Source: Pseudomonas frederiksbergensis | GTDB lineage: Bacteria; Pseudomonadota; Gammaproteobacteria; Pseudomonadales; Pseudomonadaceae | Assembly: GCF_000802155.2 (NCBI RefSeq) | Contig: NZ_JQGJ02000002.1 | Span: 1-64,000 of the forward strand | Direction of reading: 5' to 3' | DNA length: 64,000 bases | Part shown: positions 32,937-41,014 of the stretch, in pieces | How positions within the stretch are numbered: position 1 is the first letter of the stretch | How the letters are laid out: each line of letters starts with the position of its first letter | The notes under the pieces: model-generated | Seen by the model: only the letters and a program-made list of their open reading frames with translations | Told to the model about the DNA's origin: nothing | Database searches by the model: none | Position numbers and translations under genes: made by a program

Positions 32937-34193
32937 ATGTCAGCCTTCTGGCGAATCAACCTCTGGGTCTCAGCGTTCTTTGCCCTGGTCACCCTGGCCT
33001 GTGCAACGCTGCTGCTGCACCAGGCCACGGCCGATGTGACACGCGAACTGCAATCGGCCGAGTCGGTGGTGCATTACCTGCGCGAGACCGCCCAGCGCGA
33101 TCCGGCCAGCCTTCAATCGCGGCTCACCGGCAGCCTGCGTCACGTGCGGGTGCGTTGGTTGGCCGCCGCAGAGCATTCGCCGGCCCAGGAGCCCGGCTTG
33201 AACGCCTGGCTGGGGCGTCGACTCTTGCACGACGGTCCTGTCGCCCAGGTCGTTGAATTGCAGGACGGTCGTCGAGCCTGGATCGCCGTTGACCCCGGGG
33301 ATGAAGTGGATGAAATCCTCGATTCCCTGGTGCAACTGCTCGGTGTTTGCGCGATGGCCTGGCTGCTCAGCCTGCTGGCAATTCGTTGGGCGGTGCGCCG
33401 GGGCATGCGCTTGCTGGACGATTTGCTGCGGGCGCTGCACCAGGTGTCCGCGGGCGACCTGCACGTGAATCTGCGGACCGAAGGCCTTTCGGAAGCCCAG
33501 CAACTGGCGGAGCATTTCAATCGGATGACTGCCGCCCTGGCCCAGACCCGGGCGGACAATGCCCGGCTGACCCAGGCGTTGCTGGCGGTACAAGAGCAGG
33601 AACGCAGATCCCTTGCGCAAACCTTGCACGACGATCTGGGCCAATATGTGGCGGGCATTCGAGCGCGGGCCTGTCTGCTGCGGCTGGTAATCCATCAGCC
33701 GCCGGCGCTGGAGCAGACCGCCAGCGAGTTGGAAGAACACTGTGACCATTTGCAGCAAGGCTTTCGCGCCTTGGTCAACGACTTGTACCCCGTCGTGCTC
33801 CAGCATTTGCCGTTGGGCGAGGCCATCGAGTTGTTGGCCCGGCAATGGCAGGACAGCCACGGCATCGCCTGCCAGTTGCGGGTCGATGGCGCGATACCGC
33901 CATTGGCCGGGTCGGACAAAGCCCACCTGTACCGCCTGTTGCAGGAAGCGCTGACCAACATCGCCCGGCATGCCGACGCCAGCCAGGTGCGGATCCGCAT
34001 GCAGCACCGCGCCGGTCGCCTGCGGCTATGGGTGCGCGATAACGGACGCGGTGCCAAGCAGCCCGCCCGGCCCGGCGTGGGCTTGCATTCGATGGCCGAA
34101 CGGGCTCGCAGCCTCGGCGGTGAGCTGCGGGTCATGAGCCGGCCCGGCGCGGGTTGGGCGCTGGACTTGAACATTCCCCTGGAGGCGTCATGA
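32937..34193 (+). CDS. pedS2: Membrane sensor histidine kinase PedS2
   Basis: The 418-residue kinase has two membrane helices (about residues 9-28 and 131-153) around a periplasmic loop of about 100 residues, a HAMP region, and a HisKA_3 dimerisation domain with the phospho-accepting His231 in LAQTLHDDLGQ. A HATPase domain (EALTNIARHADAS, DNGRGA, GLHSMAERA) follows. The loop ends in the acidic run DPGDEVDEILDS (119-130) next to the membrane. In P. putida PedS2/PedR2 senses lanthanum and switches between PedE and PedH; this gene has the same place. It overlaps pedR2 by four bases. Confidence 0.85.
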   Translation: MSAFWRINLWVSAFFALVTLACATLLLHQATADVTRELQSAESVVHYLRETAQRDPASLQSRLTGSLRHVRVRWLAAAEHSPAQEPGLNAWLGRRLLHDGPVAQVVELQDGRRAWIAVDPGDEVDEILDSLVQLLGVCAMAWLLSLLAIRWAVRRGMRLLDDLLRALHQVSAGDLHVNLRTEGLSEAQQLAEHFNRMTAALAQTRADNARLTQALLAVQEQERRSLAQTLHDDLGQYVAGIRARACLLRLVIHQPPALEQTASELEEHCDHLQQGFRALVNDLYPVVLQHLPLGEAIELLARQWQDSHGIACQLRVDGAIPPLAGSDKAHLYRLLQEALTNIARHADASQVRIRMQHRAGRLRLWVRDNGRGAKQPARPGVGLHSMAERARSLGGELRVMSRPGAGWALDLNIPLEAS

Positions 34194-34828
34194 ACATTTT
34201 GTTGGTGGATGACCACGCCGTGGTCCGGCAAGGCTACGCCAGCCTGTTGCGGGCACTGATGCCGGAGCTGCAGGTTCGCGAAGCCGCTTCGGGCGAAGAG
34301 GCATTGAGCCAGGTGCAGGAGCAACTGCCAAACCTGGTGATCATGGACTTCGGCCTGCCGGGCATCAGCGGGCTGGAAACCACCCGGCGCCTGCGCCAAC
34401 GCTTGCCGCAACTGCGGGTGCTGTTCTTCAGCATGCACGACGAATTGCCGTTGGTGCGCCAGGCGCTGGAGGCGGGCGCGGCGGGCTATCTGACCAAGAA
34501 CTCGGCACCGCAGGTATTGGTGGAGGCGGTGCGGCGGGTGCTGGCCGGCCACGCCTACATCGAGCAGGCCCTGGCCACTCAGTTGGCCTGCGCAACCAAC
34601 CGCCACGACAGCGATCCGCGCCTGCAATCAATGACCCAGCGGGAGTTGGAAATCTTCGTCATGCTCGCCAAGGGCACCCCCGCGCGGACCATTGCCGAAC
34701 AGCTGTGCATCAGCGCCAAGACCGTGTCCAACCACCTGACGTTGCTCAAGAGCAAATTGCAGGTCAGTTCCCACGCCGAGTTGGTGCATTTGGGAATTGA
34801 TATGGGGGTGGTGCGGGTGGCGGGGTGA
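34190..34828 (+). CDS. pedR2: NarL-type response regulator PedR2
   Basis: The 212-residue protein begins MNILLVDDHAVVRQGYASLL; the receiver Asp is in LVIMDFGLPGISGL and the NarL/LuxR helix-turn-helix is at about residues 145-205 (MTQRELEIFVMLAKGTPARTIA, TVSNHLTLLKSKLQV). It is coupled to pedS2 by an ATGA overlap and has GGAGGCGTC upstream. In P. putida PedR2 activates pedE and represses pedH without lanthanides; lanthanides reverse this. The identical TACCAAGGAACTAGA sites before pedF/pedE and pedH are candidate targets. The EraR protein of P. aeruginosa is the likely ortholog. Confidence 0.85.
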   Translation: MNILLVDDHAVVRQGYASLLRALMPELQVREAASGEEALSQVQEQLPNLVIMDFGLPGISGLETTRRLRQRLPQLRVLFFSMHDELPLVRQALEAGAAGYLTKNSAPQVLVEAVRRVLAGHAYIEQALATQLACATNRHDSDPRLQSMTQRELEIFVMLAKGTPARTIAEQLCISAKTVSNHLTLLKSKLQVSSHAELVHLGIDMGVVRVAG

Positions 34829-34852
34829 AACCAGGCGATGAAGATAAATTGC

Positions 34853-34876
34853 GGTGAGGGGGATTTATCCCCTCGC
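34853..34876. repeat. Inverted repeat downstream of pedR2
   Basis: GGTGAGGGGGAT and ATCCCCTCGCC form an imperfect hairpin between the convergent pedR2 and pentapeptide genes. It belongs to the same GGCGAGG-type palindromes found elsewhere in the window and may stop both transcripts. Confidence 0.55.
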
Positions 34877-34890
34877 CACGGGTAATGTGT

Positions 34891-35535
34891 TCAGCGCTCC
34901 CAAGACGTTGGGCACCCGACACACCCCTGCATATTCGCATCCTGGAAATTCCCGTAATGCTGGCGCGAACCCGTCAGGTTGGCCTGTTCCAGATTGCTTT
35001 CACCCAACTTGACCTCTTGCAGGTTGGCATCGCGCAAATCGGCGCCCTTGAGGTCGGCCTTGCTCAGCCAAGCCATTTCCAGGTCGGCGGCTTGAAGGTT
35101 GGCGTCGTGCAGACGGGCGCCGGACAAGCGGGCGAACTGGAGATAGGCCGCTGTCAAATCAGCGCGCTGAAATTGCGCACCCTGGGCAAACAGGCCCCAG
35201 CCCTGGATCGCCTTCAGCGTGGCACCGCTGAAGTCCGCCAGGCGCAGGTTGCTTTGTTGCAGGCTGGCGCGACTCAGGTTGGCGCCCTGTAGCTGGGCTT
35301 TTTCCAGATTGGCCAGGTCCAGTCGCGCGTGGCGCAGGTCGGCATCGCGCAGATCCGCGCCGGCGAGGTTCATCTTGCGCAGGTCCTGGTTGGCCAGTTG
35401 TGCGCCGCGCAGGTTGGCGCCGGGGCATTGGCTGGATTCGGCGATGGTGCAGCCGTTGATTGTCAGCGGGATATCAGTGTCGTCGGCATGGGCAACGGCG
35501 CCGATGAACAGAAATAGCAATGGCAGTGACTTCAT
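34891..35535 (-). CDS. Periplasmic pentapeptide-repeat protein
   Basis: The 214-residue protein has a signal peptide (MKSLPLLFLFIGAVAHA) and about 25 tandem A(D/N)LXX pentapeptides, for example ANLRGAQLANQDL and ADLRDADLRHARLDLANL, which fold as a right-handed quadrilateral beta-helix. Paired cysteines near the start (GCTIAESSQCPG) and the end (GCVGCP) probably cap it by disulphides. It lies between pedR2 and pedE, as in P. putida. Its role is unknown; exported pentapeptide proteins next to quinoproteins could act as scaffolds. Confidence 0.83.
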   Translation of the reverse strand: MKSLPLLFLFIGAVAHADDTDIPLTINGCTIAESSQCPGANLRGAQLANQDLRKMNLAGADLRDADLRHARLDLANLEKAQLQGANLSRASLQQSNLRLADFSGATLKAIQGWGLFAQGAQFQRADLTAAYLQFARLSGARLHDANLQAADLEMAWLSKADLKGADLRDANLQEVKLGESNLEQANLTGSRQHYGNFQDANMQGCVGCPTSWER

Positions 35536-35554
35536 GGCATGAACTCAGGCAAGT

Positions 35555-35656
35555 GTTGGAGCGGGCTTGCTCCGGGCGGCGATCCGACGAAGACGTCGGC
35601 ACAGTCAGAATCCCTATCAACTGAACCACCGCTTTCACGAGCAAGCCCGCTCCAAC
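35555..35656. repeat. REPIN with 18-bp perfect arms
   Basis: GTTGGAGCGGGCTTGCTC (35555-35572) is repeated in perfect inverse at 35639-35656. It separates the pentapeptide gene from the end of pedE. Confidence 0.85.
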
Positions 35657-35680
35657 TGGGGATGGGGTACAAGTCAGGGG

Positions 35681-37537
35681 TTATTTCTGCGCCGTCGCCT
35701 TATCCCAACTCGGGATCTTGAACACCCAGAACGACCCGCCCTGGGCCACCGGCTTGGTCAGTTCGGCCATGTCGCCGCCCCACAACGGCACGGCGCCGCC
35801 ATAGCCGACGGTCACGCCGATGTACTGCTCGCCGTCCTGCTCCCACGTAACCGGCGGGGAGACGATGCCGCTGCCGGTCTGGAACTTCCACAGCTCCTTG
35901 CCGGTTTTCGCATCGAAGGCCTTGAAGAAGCCGTCACCGGTGCCGGTGAACACCAGGTTGCCCTTGGTTGCCAGCACGCCGGCCCACAATGGCAGTGGTT
36001 CCTTGTGCTCCCACACCACTTTGCCGGTGGTGGGGTTCATCGCCCGCAAACTGCCGACGTGATCGTCATACATACGCTTGATGCGGAAGCCCATGCCCAG
36101 GTAGGCCGAGCCTTTCTTGTAACTGACTTCCTCGGTCCAGTATTCCTCTTTCCACTGGTTGCCCGGTACGTAGAAAAGCCCGGTGTCCTGGCTGTAGGCC
36201 ATGGGGTTCCAGTTCTTGCCACCGAGGAACGGCGGCGAGACTTCCACCGGTTTGCCCTTGGTTTCACCGGGCAGAGGCTTGGCCGGACGCTGGCCCGGGT
36301 TTTCCACCGGGCGGCCGGTCTTCAAGTCGATGTGGCTGGCCCAGGTGATGTTATCGACGAAGGGAAAGGCGTTCTGCAGCTTGCCGTTGTTGCGGTCCAC
36401 CACGTAGAAGAAGCCGTTGCGGTCGGCGTGGGCGGTAGCCTTGACGACTTTGCCGTCCTTGTCCTTGTAGTCGAACAGCACCAGTTCGTTGTTGCCGGAG
36501 AAGTCCCAGGCATCGTTGGGCGTGTGCTGGTAGAACCATTTCACTTCACCCGTGCTTGGATTGACGCCCACCTGGCCCGAGGTATAGAGGCTGTCGTAGT
36601 CATGGGGATTGCCGTCCTTGGCCGTGCGCGCCCAGGTGTTCCAGGGGCCCGGGTTACCCGCGCCGACGATGATGGTGTTGGTCTCCGGGTCGAAGCTGGC
36701 GCTCTGCCAAGGCGCGCCGCCGCCGTGGCTCCAGGCCTCGACCTTGCCGGTCTCGGTGGTCTTGTCGTCAGGCCATGAGGGCGCCTTGACGTCGCCGGTC
36801 GGCGTGCTGTCCTTGCCATTTAGACGGCCCATGTGGCCTTCGACGAACGGGCGCATCCAGACTTCCTCGCCGGTGTCCGGGTCACGGGCGAACAACTGCC
36901 CGACGACACCGAACTCGTCGCCGGAACTGCCGTGGATCAGCAGGACTCTGCCGCTGGTCTTGTCCTTGATCAGCACCGGGGCGCCGGTCATGGTGTAGCC
37001 GCCGGCGTGGTCACCGAACTTCTTGTTCCACACCACTTTGCCGGTGTTCTTGTCCAGGGCGACAACCCGGGCGTCGAGCGTGCCGAAATAGATCTTGTCG
37101 CCGTAGATGGCCGCGCCGCGATTGACCACGTCGCAGCACGGGCGAATGTTGTCCGGCAGCCGGTGGTTGTAGGTCCACAAGCGCTTGCCGGTCTTGGCGT
37201 CGAGGGCGAACACCCGCGAATACGAGCCGGTGACGTAGACCACGCCGTCGCTGACGATGGCCTGGGACTCCTGGCCGCGCTGTTTTTCGTCGCCGAATGA
37301 ATAGGACCAGGCCGGGGTCAGTTTGAACACGTTTTTGTCGTTGACCTGGGCCAGCGGGCTCCAGCGCTGGGCGTTCGTGCCCATGCCGTATTGCAGCACG
37401 TCCTTGGTGGTCAGGTGGTCGTTGGCAATGTCTTCCCAGCTAACGGCAGCGTTGGCCTGCGGGCCCAGGGACAGGCTGCCGGCCAGCAGCAAGGCAACGG
37501 TCAGGGAGGAGAGGGCAGGGAGCGTTTTTATTGTCAT
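35681..37537 (-). CDS. pedE: Calcium-type PQQ-dependent alcohol dehydrogenase PedE
   Basis: The 618-residue quinoprotein has a signal peptide (to ANAA near residue 31), the adjacent-cysteine disulphide in NIRPCCDVVNRG and eight tryptophan-docking propeller repeats. The catalytic Asp345 is in NDAWDFSGNNE; two residues on it has Ser347 where lanthanide enzymes have Asp, so calcium is the expected metal. It oxidises ethanol and other alcohols and aldehydes in the periplasm and passes electrons to PedF. Codons 2-5 contain AATAAAAA, an Hfq/Crc-type motif. It is divergent from pedF over 251 bases that hold motifs A and B. The ATG at 37537 was chosen for the signal peptide. Confidence 0.93.
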   Translation of the reverse strand: MTIKTLPALSSLTVALLLAGSLSLGPQANAAVSWEDIANDHLTTKDVLQYGMGTNAQRWSPLAQVNDKNVFKLTPAWSYSFGDEKQRGQESQAIVSDGVVYVTGSYSRVFALDAKTGKRLWTYNHRLPDNIRPCCDVVNRGAAIYGDKIYFGTLDARVVALDKNTGKVVWNKKFGDHAGGYTMTGAPVLIKDKTSGRVLLIHGSSGDEFGVVGQLFARDPDTGEEVWMRPFVEGHMGRLNGKDSTPTGDVKAPSWPDDKTTETGKVEAWSHGGGAPWQSASFDPETNTIIVGAGNPGPWNTWARTAKDGNPHDYDSLYTSGQVGVNPSTGEVKWFYQHTPNDAWDFSGNNELVLFDYKDKDGKVVKATAHADRNGFFYVVDRNNGKLQNAFPFVDNITWASHIDLKTGRPVENPGQRPAKPLPGETKGKPVEVSPPFLGGKNWNPMAYSQDTGLFYVPGNQWKEEYWTEEVSYKKGSAYLGMGFRIKRMYDDHVGSLRAMNPTTGKVVWEHKEPLPLWAGVLATKGNLVFTGTGDGFFKAFDAKTGKELWKFQTGSGIVSPPVTWEQDGEQYIGVTVGYGGAVPLWGGDMAELTKPVAQGGSFWVFKIPSWDKATAQK

Positions 37538-37672
37538 GGTGGGATTTCCCAGTGAGGTTTTGGCCTGACTAGGGTCGGTCTCATCACCCACGACCGATAC
37601 GGAAAAAGTCCCGCCCTTGCCGGGAAGACTTCCCAAACCGCCTGTCTTTGCGACTTGCGTCGGATGGCCTGC

Positions 37673-37687
37673 TACCAAGGAACTAGA
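37673..37687 (+). promoter_or_regulatory. Ped-island upstream motif B, copy 1
   Basis: TACCAAGGAACTAGA is identical to the site before pedH and lies 101 bases upstream of the pedF start and 135 bases upstream of the divergent pedE start. It is a candidate site for PedR1 or PedR2. Confidence 0.6.
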
Positions 37688-37694
37688 CCCCGGC

Positions 37695-37711
37695 CACCAA
37701 AGCAGCATTCG
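37695..37711 (+). promoter_or_regulatory. Ped-island upstream motif A, copy 2
   Basis: CACCAAAGCAGCATTCG lies in the pedE-pedF divergent region, 7 bases after motif B, and shares AAGYAGCATTCG with the sites at 23588 and 44634. Confidence 0.5.
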
Positions 37712-37788
37712 GCTGGTGGCAAGCGGTTCCTAAGATGACGGCACGGCCTCTGCGAAGAGGTCTTGCGTGCAATTTCGAGGGCATAACA

Positions 37789-38250
37789 ATGACAACAAAA
37801 CGCAACGCCATCATCGCTACCGCATTGCTGATGGGGCTGACCGGCGCAGGCTCCGCGTGGGCCCATGGCAACGTGGTGCCCCAGGCAGTGGAAACCAAGG
37901 GACTGACCCCGATCAAGGACACCAACCTGCCATTGGATGCCGATGGCTGGGCCGCACAGAACCCCTATCGCAATTCTCCTGAGCGGGACAAAGCCGTGGA
38001 AATCGGCGCCTCGGCCTATAACCAGAACTGCGCGGCCTGCCATGGCCTGGAAGCCAAGTCCGGCGGGATCGCCCCGGACCTGCGCATGCTCGACGCCGCC
38101 GAAGCCGGTGACGAATGGTTCGTTGAACGCGTGCGCCACGGCGCGGTGCGCGACGGCCGCGTGTATATGCCGAAAATGGCCGATTACCTGAGCCAGGAAG
38201 CGCTTTGGGCGGTGCGGACCTATCTGGACAGCGTACACGTCGAGGAGTGA
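37789..38250 (+). CDS. pedF: Cytochrome c550 PedF
   Basis: The 153-residue protein has a signal peptide (MTTKRNAIIATALLMGLTGA, cleavage after AWA) and one haem c site, Cys81-Ala-Ala-Cys84-His85; a distal Met is in VYMPKMADY. It takes electrons from PedE or PedH and corresponds to ExaB and, by role, to XoxG. The longer frame from 37735 lacks a signal peptide. The start region AACAATGACAACAAAA overlaps an Hfq/Crc-like motif. The gene is followed by pedG after five bases, so pedF, pedG, the SoxYZ-like carrier and the hydrolase form one operon. Confidence 0.9.
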   Translation: MTTKRNAIIATALLMGLTGAGSAWAHGNVVPQAVETKGLTPIKDTNLPLDADGWAAQNPYRNSPERDKAVEIGASAYNQNCAACHGLEAKSGGIAPDLRMLDAAEAGDEWFVERVRHGAVRDGRVYMPKMADYLSQEALWAVRTYLDSVHVEE

Positions 38251-38255
38251 TTGCC

Positions 38256-39131
38256 ATGCGCCTGTTCGCGTGGGTGATGTGTAGCCTGCTGCTTTGTGGC
38301 CAGGCGGCGCAGGCGCAGGTCCGCAGTTACGACCAGATGATCGCCGACGGCGAATTGAAGGTGGCGGTCTACAAGGATTTCGCCCCGTACAGTTTCGAAG
38401 ACCAGGGCGAGCCCCGGGGCGTCGATGTGGAATTGGCGCAGGCGCTGGCCAAGGCCATGGGCGTGCGGCTGAAATTGATGTGGGCACCACCCGGTGAAAA
38501 GCTCGACGATGACCTGCGCGACTACATCTGGCGCAGCAGTCCGCTGCACGACGGGCAACTGGCCGACCTGATGATGCGCGTTCCGTACGACCACGACTAT
38601 GTGCAACGGCGCAACGACATCGGTGAGCTGGAAAATGCCCAGGTCGTGATGTTCGGGCCGTATCAGCAGGAGTGCTGGCAGGTGGCGTATGACCGCCGCC
38701 GACTGGATTCGGTGGGCAGTGTCGCGGTGTTCCAGCAACACCCGATCGGCGTCGAAGTCGACAGCGTGCCGTCGTTCTACCTGACCTCGGTGTTCAACGG
38801 CATGCTCAGTGCCAAGACTCGCCACTACCCCTCCGTCGCCAAGGCCTTCGGGGCGATGCAGGCTGGGGCAGTCGACGCTGTCATGGCGATGCGCGGGGAG
38901 GTCGATTGGCAGGTCCATGAAGCGGCGGATCCGCAATGGGCCCTCGCTGAGAACGCCTACCCGAACATGGGCAAGCAACGCTGGGACATTGGCATGGCGG
39001 TGCATGAGAGCAACCGTCAGTTGGCCTATGCCGTGGAAGAGGCGCTGGAGGGCTTGATACGCGATGGCAGCCTCAAGGCGCTGTATGCCCGCTATGGCCT
39101 GCGCTACGAAGTACCCGAAATGTACCAATAG
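38256..39131 (+). CDS. pedG: Periplasmic solute-binding-like protein PedG (MxaJ/XoxJ-like)
   Basis: The 291-residue protein has a signal peptide (MRLFAWVMCSLLLCGQAAQA) and the SBP_bac_3 fold found in MxaJ and XoxJ: LKVAVYKDFAPYSFEDQGEPRG split at the second lobe, GVDVELAQALAKAMG and the C-terminal LIRDGSLKALYARYG. In methylotrophs XoxJ is thought to help activate the lanthanide alcohol dehydrogenase. It follows pedF by five bases, with GAGGAGTGA as ribosome-binding site overlapping the pedF stop. No ABC permease partner lies nearby, which fits a non-transport role. Confidence 0.85.
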   Translation: MRLFAWVMCSLLLCGQAAQAQVRSYDQMIADGELKVAVYKDFAPYSFEDQGEPRGVDVELAQALAKAMGVRLKLMWAPPGEKLDDDLRDYIWRSSPLHDGQLADLMMRVPYDHDYVQRRNDIGELENAQVVMFGPYQQECWQVAYDRRRLDSVGSVAVFQQHPIGVEVDSVPSFYLTSVFNGMLSAKTRHYPSVAKAFGAMQAGAVDAVMAMRGEVDWQVHEAADPQWALAENAYPNMGKQRWDIGMAVHESNRQLAYAVEEALEGLIRDGSLKALYARYGLRYEVPEMYQ

Positions 39132-39140
39132 GAGCGCGGG

Positions 39141-39896
39141 ATGAACTGGCGAGCGTTTGGCCTGCTGTTGGGGTGCCTGCCGTTGATGGCGAGTGCCGTC
39201 GAGCCGGGAAAGGACCCGGTGCCGTCGGTAATGTGGGCCTTTTACCACAAACAGTTGCTGGCGGACGCGCCGTTCGTGTTCGACGAGCGGGTGCGTCTGT
39301 TGGCGCCACCCTTCGCCGAAGACGCGCGCCAGGTGCCGCTGGAAATCGATGCCCGGGCGTTCGCCGGCGATGTCGTGCGGATACTGGCCTGGGCCGAACT
39401 CAACCCGCTGCCCAGGATTGTCGATTTCCAGCCTTCGGAGCGGGTGCTGCCGTGGTTGTCGATCCGTATTCGTATCGAACAGGCCACGCCGTTGCGCGCC
39501 GCCGTGCAGACTCGCGACGGCCTGTGGCACGTTGGCTCGACCGTGATCGACGCGGCAGGTGGCGGTTGCACCGCGCCCAGCGTGGTGCGTACCCAAGCGG
39601 GTTGGGAGGAGCACCTGGGCGAGGTGTTGGGCGGGCGTTACCCGCGTGGGGATTCGAATCGCCTGCGCTTGCAGATCGCCCATCCCATGGACAACGGCCT
39701 GGTGAGCGGCATCCCTGAATTCTTCATCAACCAGGCGCAACTGTTCGACGCCGACGGCAAGCTGCTGGCGCGCCTGGAGCTATTTCCGGCGGTGAGCGAA
39801 AACCCCAACCTGGGCTTCGACATCCGAGGCTCGGGCCAGACCCGCCTGGTGCTGCGTGACAACAGCGGCAACCAGTTCGACGCGGCCATACCCTGA
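39141..39896 (+). CDS. Quinoprotein-associated SoxYZ-like carrier protein
   Basis: The 251-residue protein has a signal peptide (MNWRAFGLLLGCLPLMASA) and two Ig-like halves like a SoxY-SoxZ fusion. The SoxY part ends in GGGCTAPS, where SoxY has its carrier cysteine GGCGG-type loop; here the Cys at residue 147 is internal rather than C-terminal. The SoxZ-like half covers LRLQIAHPMDNGLVSG to the end. SoxYZ carries sulphur intermediates; the PQQ-linked version has no proven cargo. It is in the pedFG operon and 16 bases before a metallo-hydrolase related to SoxH. Confidence 0.8.
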   Translation: MNWRAFGLLLGCLPLMASAVEPGKDPVPSVMWAFYHKQLLADAPFVFDERVRLLAPPFAEDARQVPLEIDARAFAGDVVRILAWAELNPLPRIVDFQPSERVLPWLSIRIRIEQATPLRAAVQTRDGLWHVGSTVIDAAGGGCTAPSVVRTQAGWEEHLGEVLGGRYPRGDSNRLRLQIAHPMDNGLVSGIPEFFINQAQLFDADGKLLARLELFPAVSENPNLGFDIRGSGQTRLVLRDNSGNQFDAAIP

Positions 39897-39912
39897 CCAC
39901 AAGGAGCGCGCC

Positions 39913-40851
39913 ATGCGCTGGTTGCTGCTGATCTGTCTTGGGCTGTGCCTGCCGGCGTGGTCCGCCACCGATTACTCCCTCAAGCCGCGGCAGATCGCCG
40001 AGGGCACCTGGTTGCTGGAAGGCAGCACGGAAAATTTCGCCAAGGCCAACGGTGGCAATATCGTCAACACGGCGTTCATCGTTACCGACGCCGGTGTGGT
40101 AGTCATCGACACCGGGCCGTCGAAGCGTTATGGCGAAGCGCTGCGCCAGGCCATCGCGGCGACCACCGACAAACCGGTGATCCAGGTGCTGCTGACCCAT
40201 CATCATCCCGATCACGTATTGGGCAACCAGGCCTTCAGCGACGTGCCCATTGGGGCGTTGCCCGGCACCGTCGACCTGCTGCGACAGCAGGGCGATGCGC
40301 TGGCGGAAAACATGTACCGGTTGGTAGGCGATTGGATGCGCGGCACCGAGGTGGTGCTGCCGACCCAGGCGCTGAACCCCGGGACGCTGAAGGTGGGCGA
40401 CCATTCGATGCGCCTGCTGGCGTTGGCCGGCCATACCGGGGCGGACCTGGCGATCCTGGACGAAACCACCGGCGTGCTGTTTGCCGGCGACCTGGTATTT
40501 TATGAGCGCGCCCTGACGACCCCGAACAGCCCCGGCCTTGAGGTCTGGCTCAAGGACTTGGACACCCTCCAGGCGCTGCCCTGGAAGCAAATCGTCCCCG
40601 GCCACGGCCCGGTGGCGACCGACGCCCGGCCGTTTTCGCAAATGCACGACTACCTTGGCTGGCTCGACCAACTGATGCGCGACGGCGCCGCCCGCGGCGA
40701 CGACATGGCCGAGATGATCCGCAGCCCCATCCCCGAGCGCTTCGCCGGGATCAGCTTGAGCCGGTATGAGTTGATTCGCAGTGTCAGTCATCTCTATCCG
40801 CGTTATGAGCGGGCGGGGATGAAGCGGGTGGACACCCACGATCCTGACTGA
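39913..40851 (+). CDS. Metallo-beta-lactamase-fold hydrolase of the quinoprotein operon
   Basis: The 312-residue protein has a signal peptide ([17 protein letters not shown]) and the zinc motif HHHPDH with His96, His98, Asp100 and His101; further ligands are His in [10 protein letters not shown], Asp in FAGDLVF and His in VPGHGP. It is the SoxH-related hydrolase often found with the SoxYZ-like carrier beside PQQ dehydrogenases. Its substrate is unknown; release of a molecule from the carrier cysteine is the obvious guess. It ends 163 bases before pedH. AAGGAGC precedes the ATG at 39913. Confidence 0.84.
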   Translation: MRWLLLICLGLCLPAWSATDYSLKPRQIAEGTWLLEGSTENFAKANGGNIVNTAFIVTDAGVVVIDTGPSKRYGEALRQAIAATTDKPVIQVLLTHHHPDHVLGNQAFSDVPIGALPGTVDLLRQQGDALAENMYRLVGDWMRGTEVVLPTQALNPGTLKVGDHSMRLLALAGHTGADLAILDETTGVLFAGDLVFYERALTTPNSPGLEVWLKDLDTLQALPWKQIVPGHGPVATDARPFSQMHDYLGWLDQLMRDGAARGDDMAEMIRSPIPERFAGISLSRYELIRSVSHLYPRYERAGMKRVDTHDPD

Positions 40852-40894
40852 ACACATCTGCCTCGCCACGGGGGGATTCGCTTACTTCCACATG

Positions 40895-40909
40895 TACCAA
40901 GGAACTAGA
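40895..40909 (+). promoter_or_regulatory. Ped-island upstream motif B, copy 2
   Basis: TACCAAGGAACTAGA, identical to 37673-37687, lies 105 bases upstream of the pedH start in the same orientation. The nearly equal distance to both start codons suggests a shared promoter design. Confidence 0.6.
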
Positions 40910-40989
40910 AAACTCAACACAGCGGGCAATTGTTGGCGGCGGCCCCTGGCCCAAGAATCTGTGGCAGACCGGGAAAATTTCCCGGGTAT

Positions 40990-40997
40990 AACAATAA
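40990..40997 (+). promoter_or_regulatory. Hfq/Crc-type motif before pedH
   Basis: AACAATAA matches AANAANAA exactly and lies 17 bases upstream of the pedH start, where Hfq with Crc would block ribosome entry during growth on preferred carbon sources. Confidence 0.5.
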
Positions 40998-41014
40998 CCG
41001 CAGAGGTAGCCGCC

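Noticed and set aside
40852..40891. CCTCGCCACGGGG as a REP element after the hydrolase gene
   Set aside because: Only one half of the palindrome is present, so no hairpin can form.
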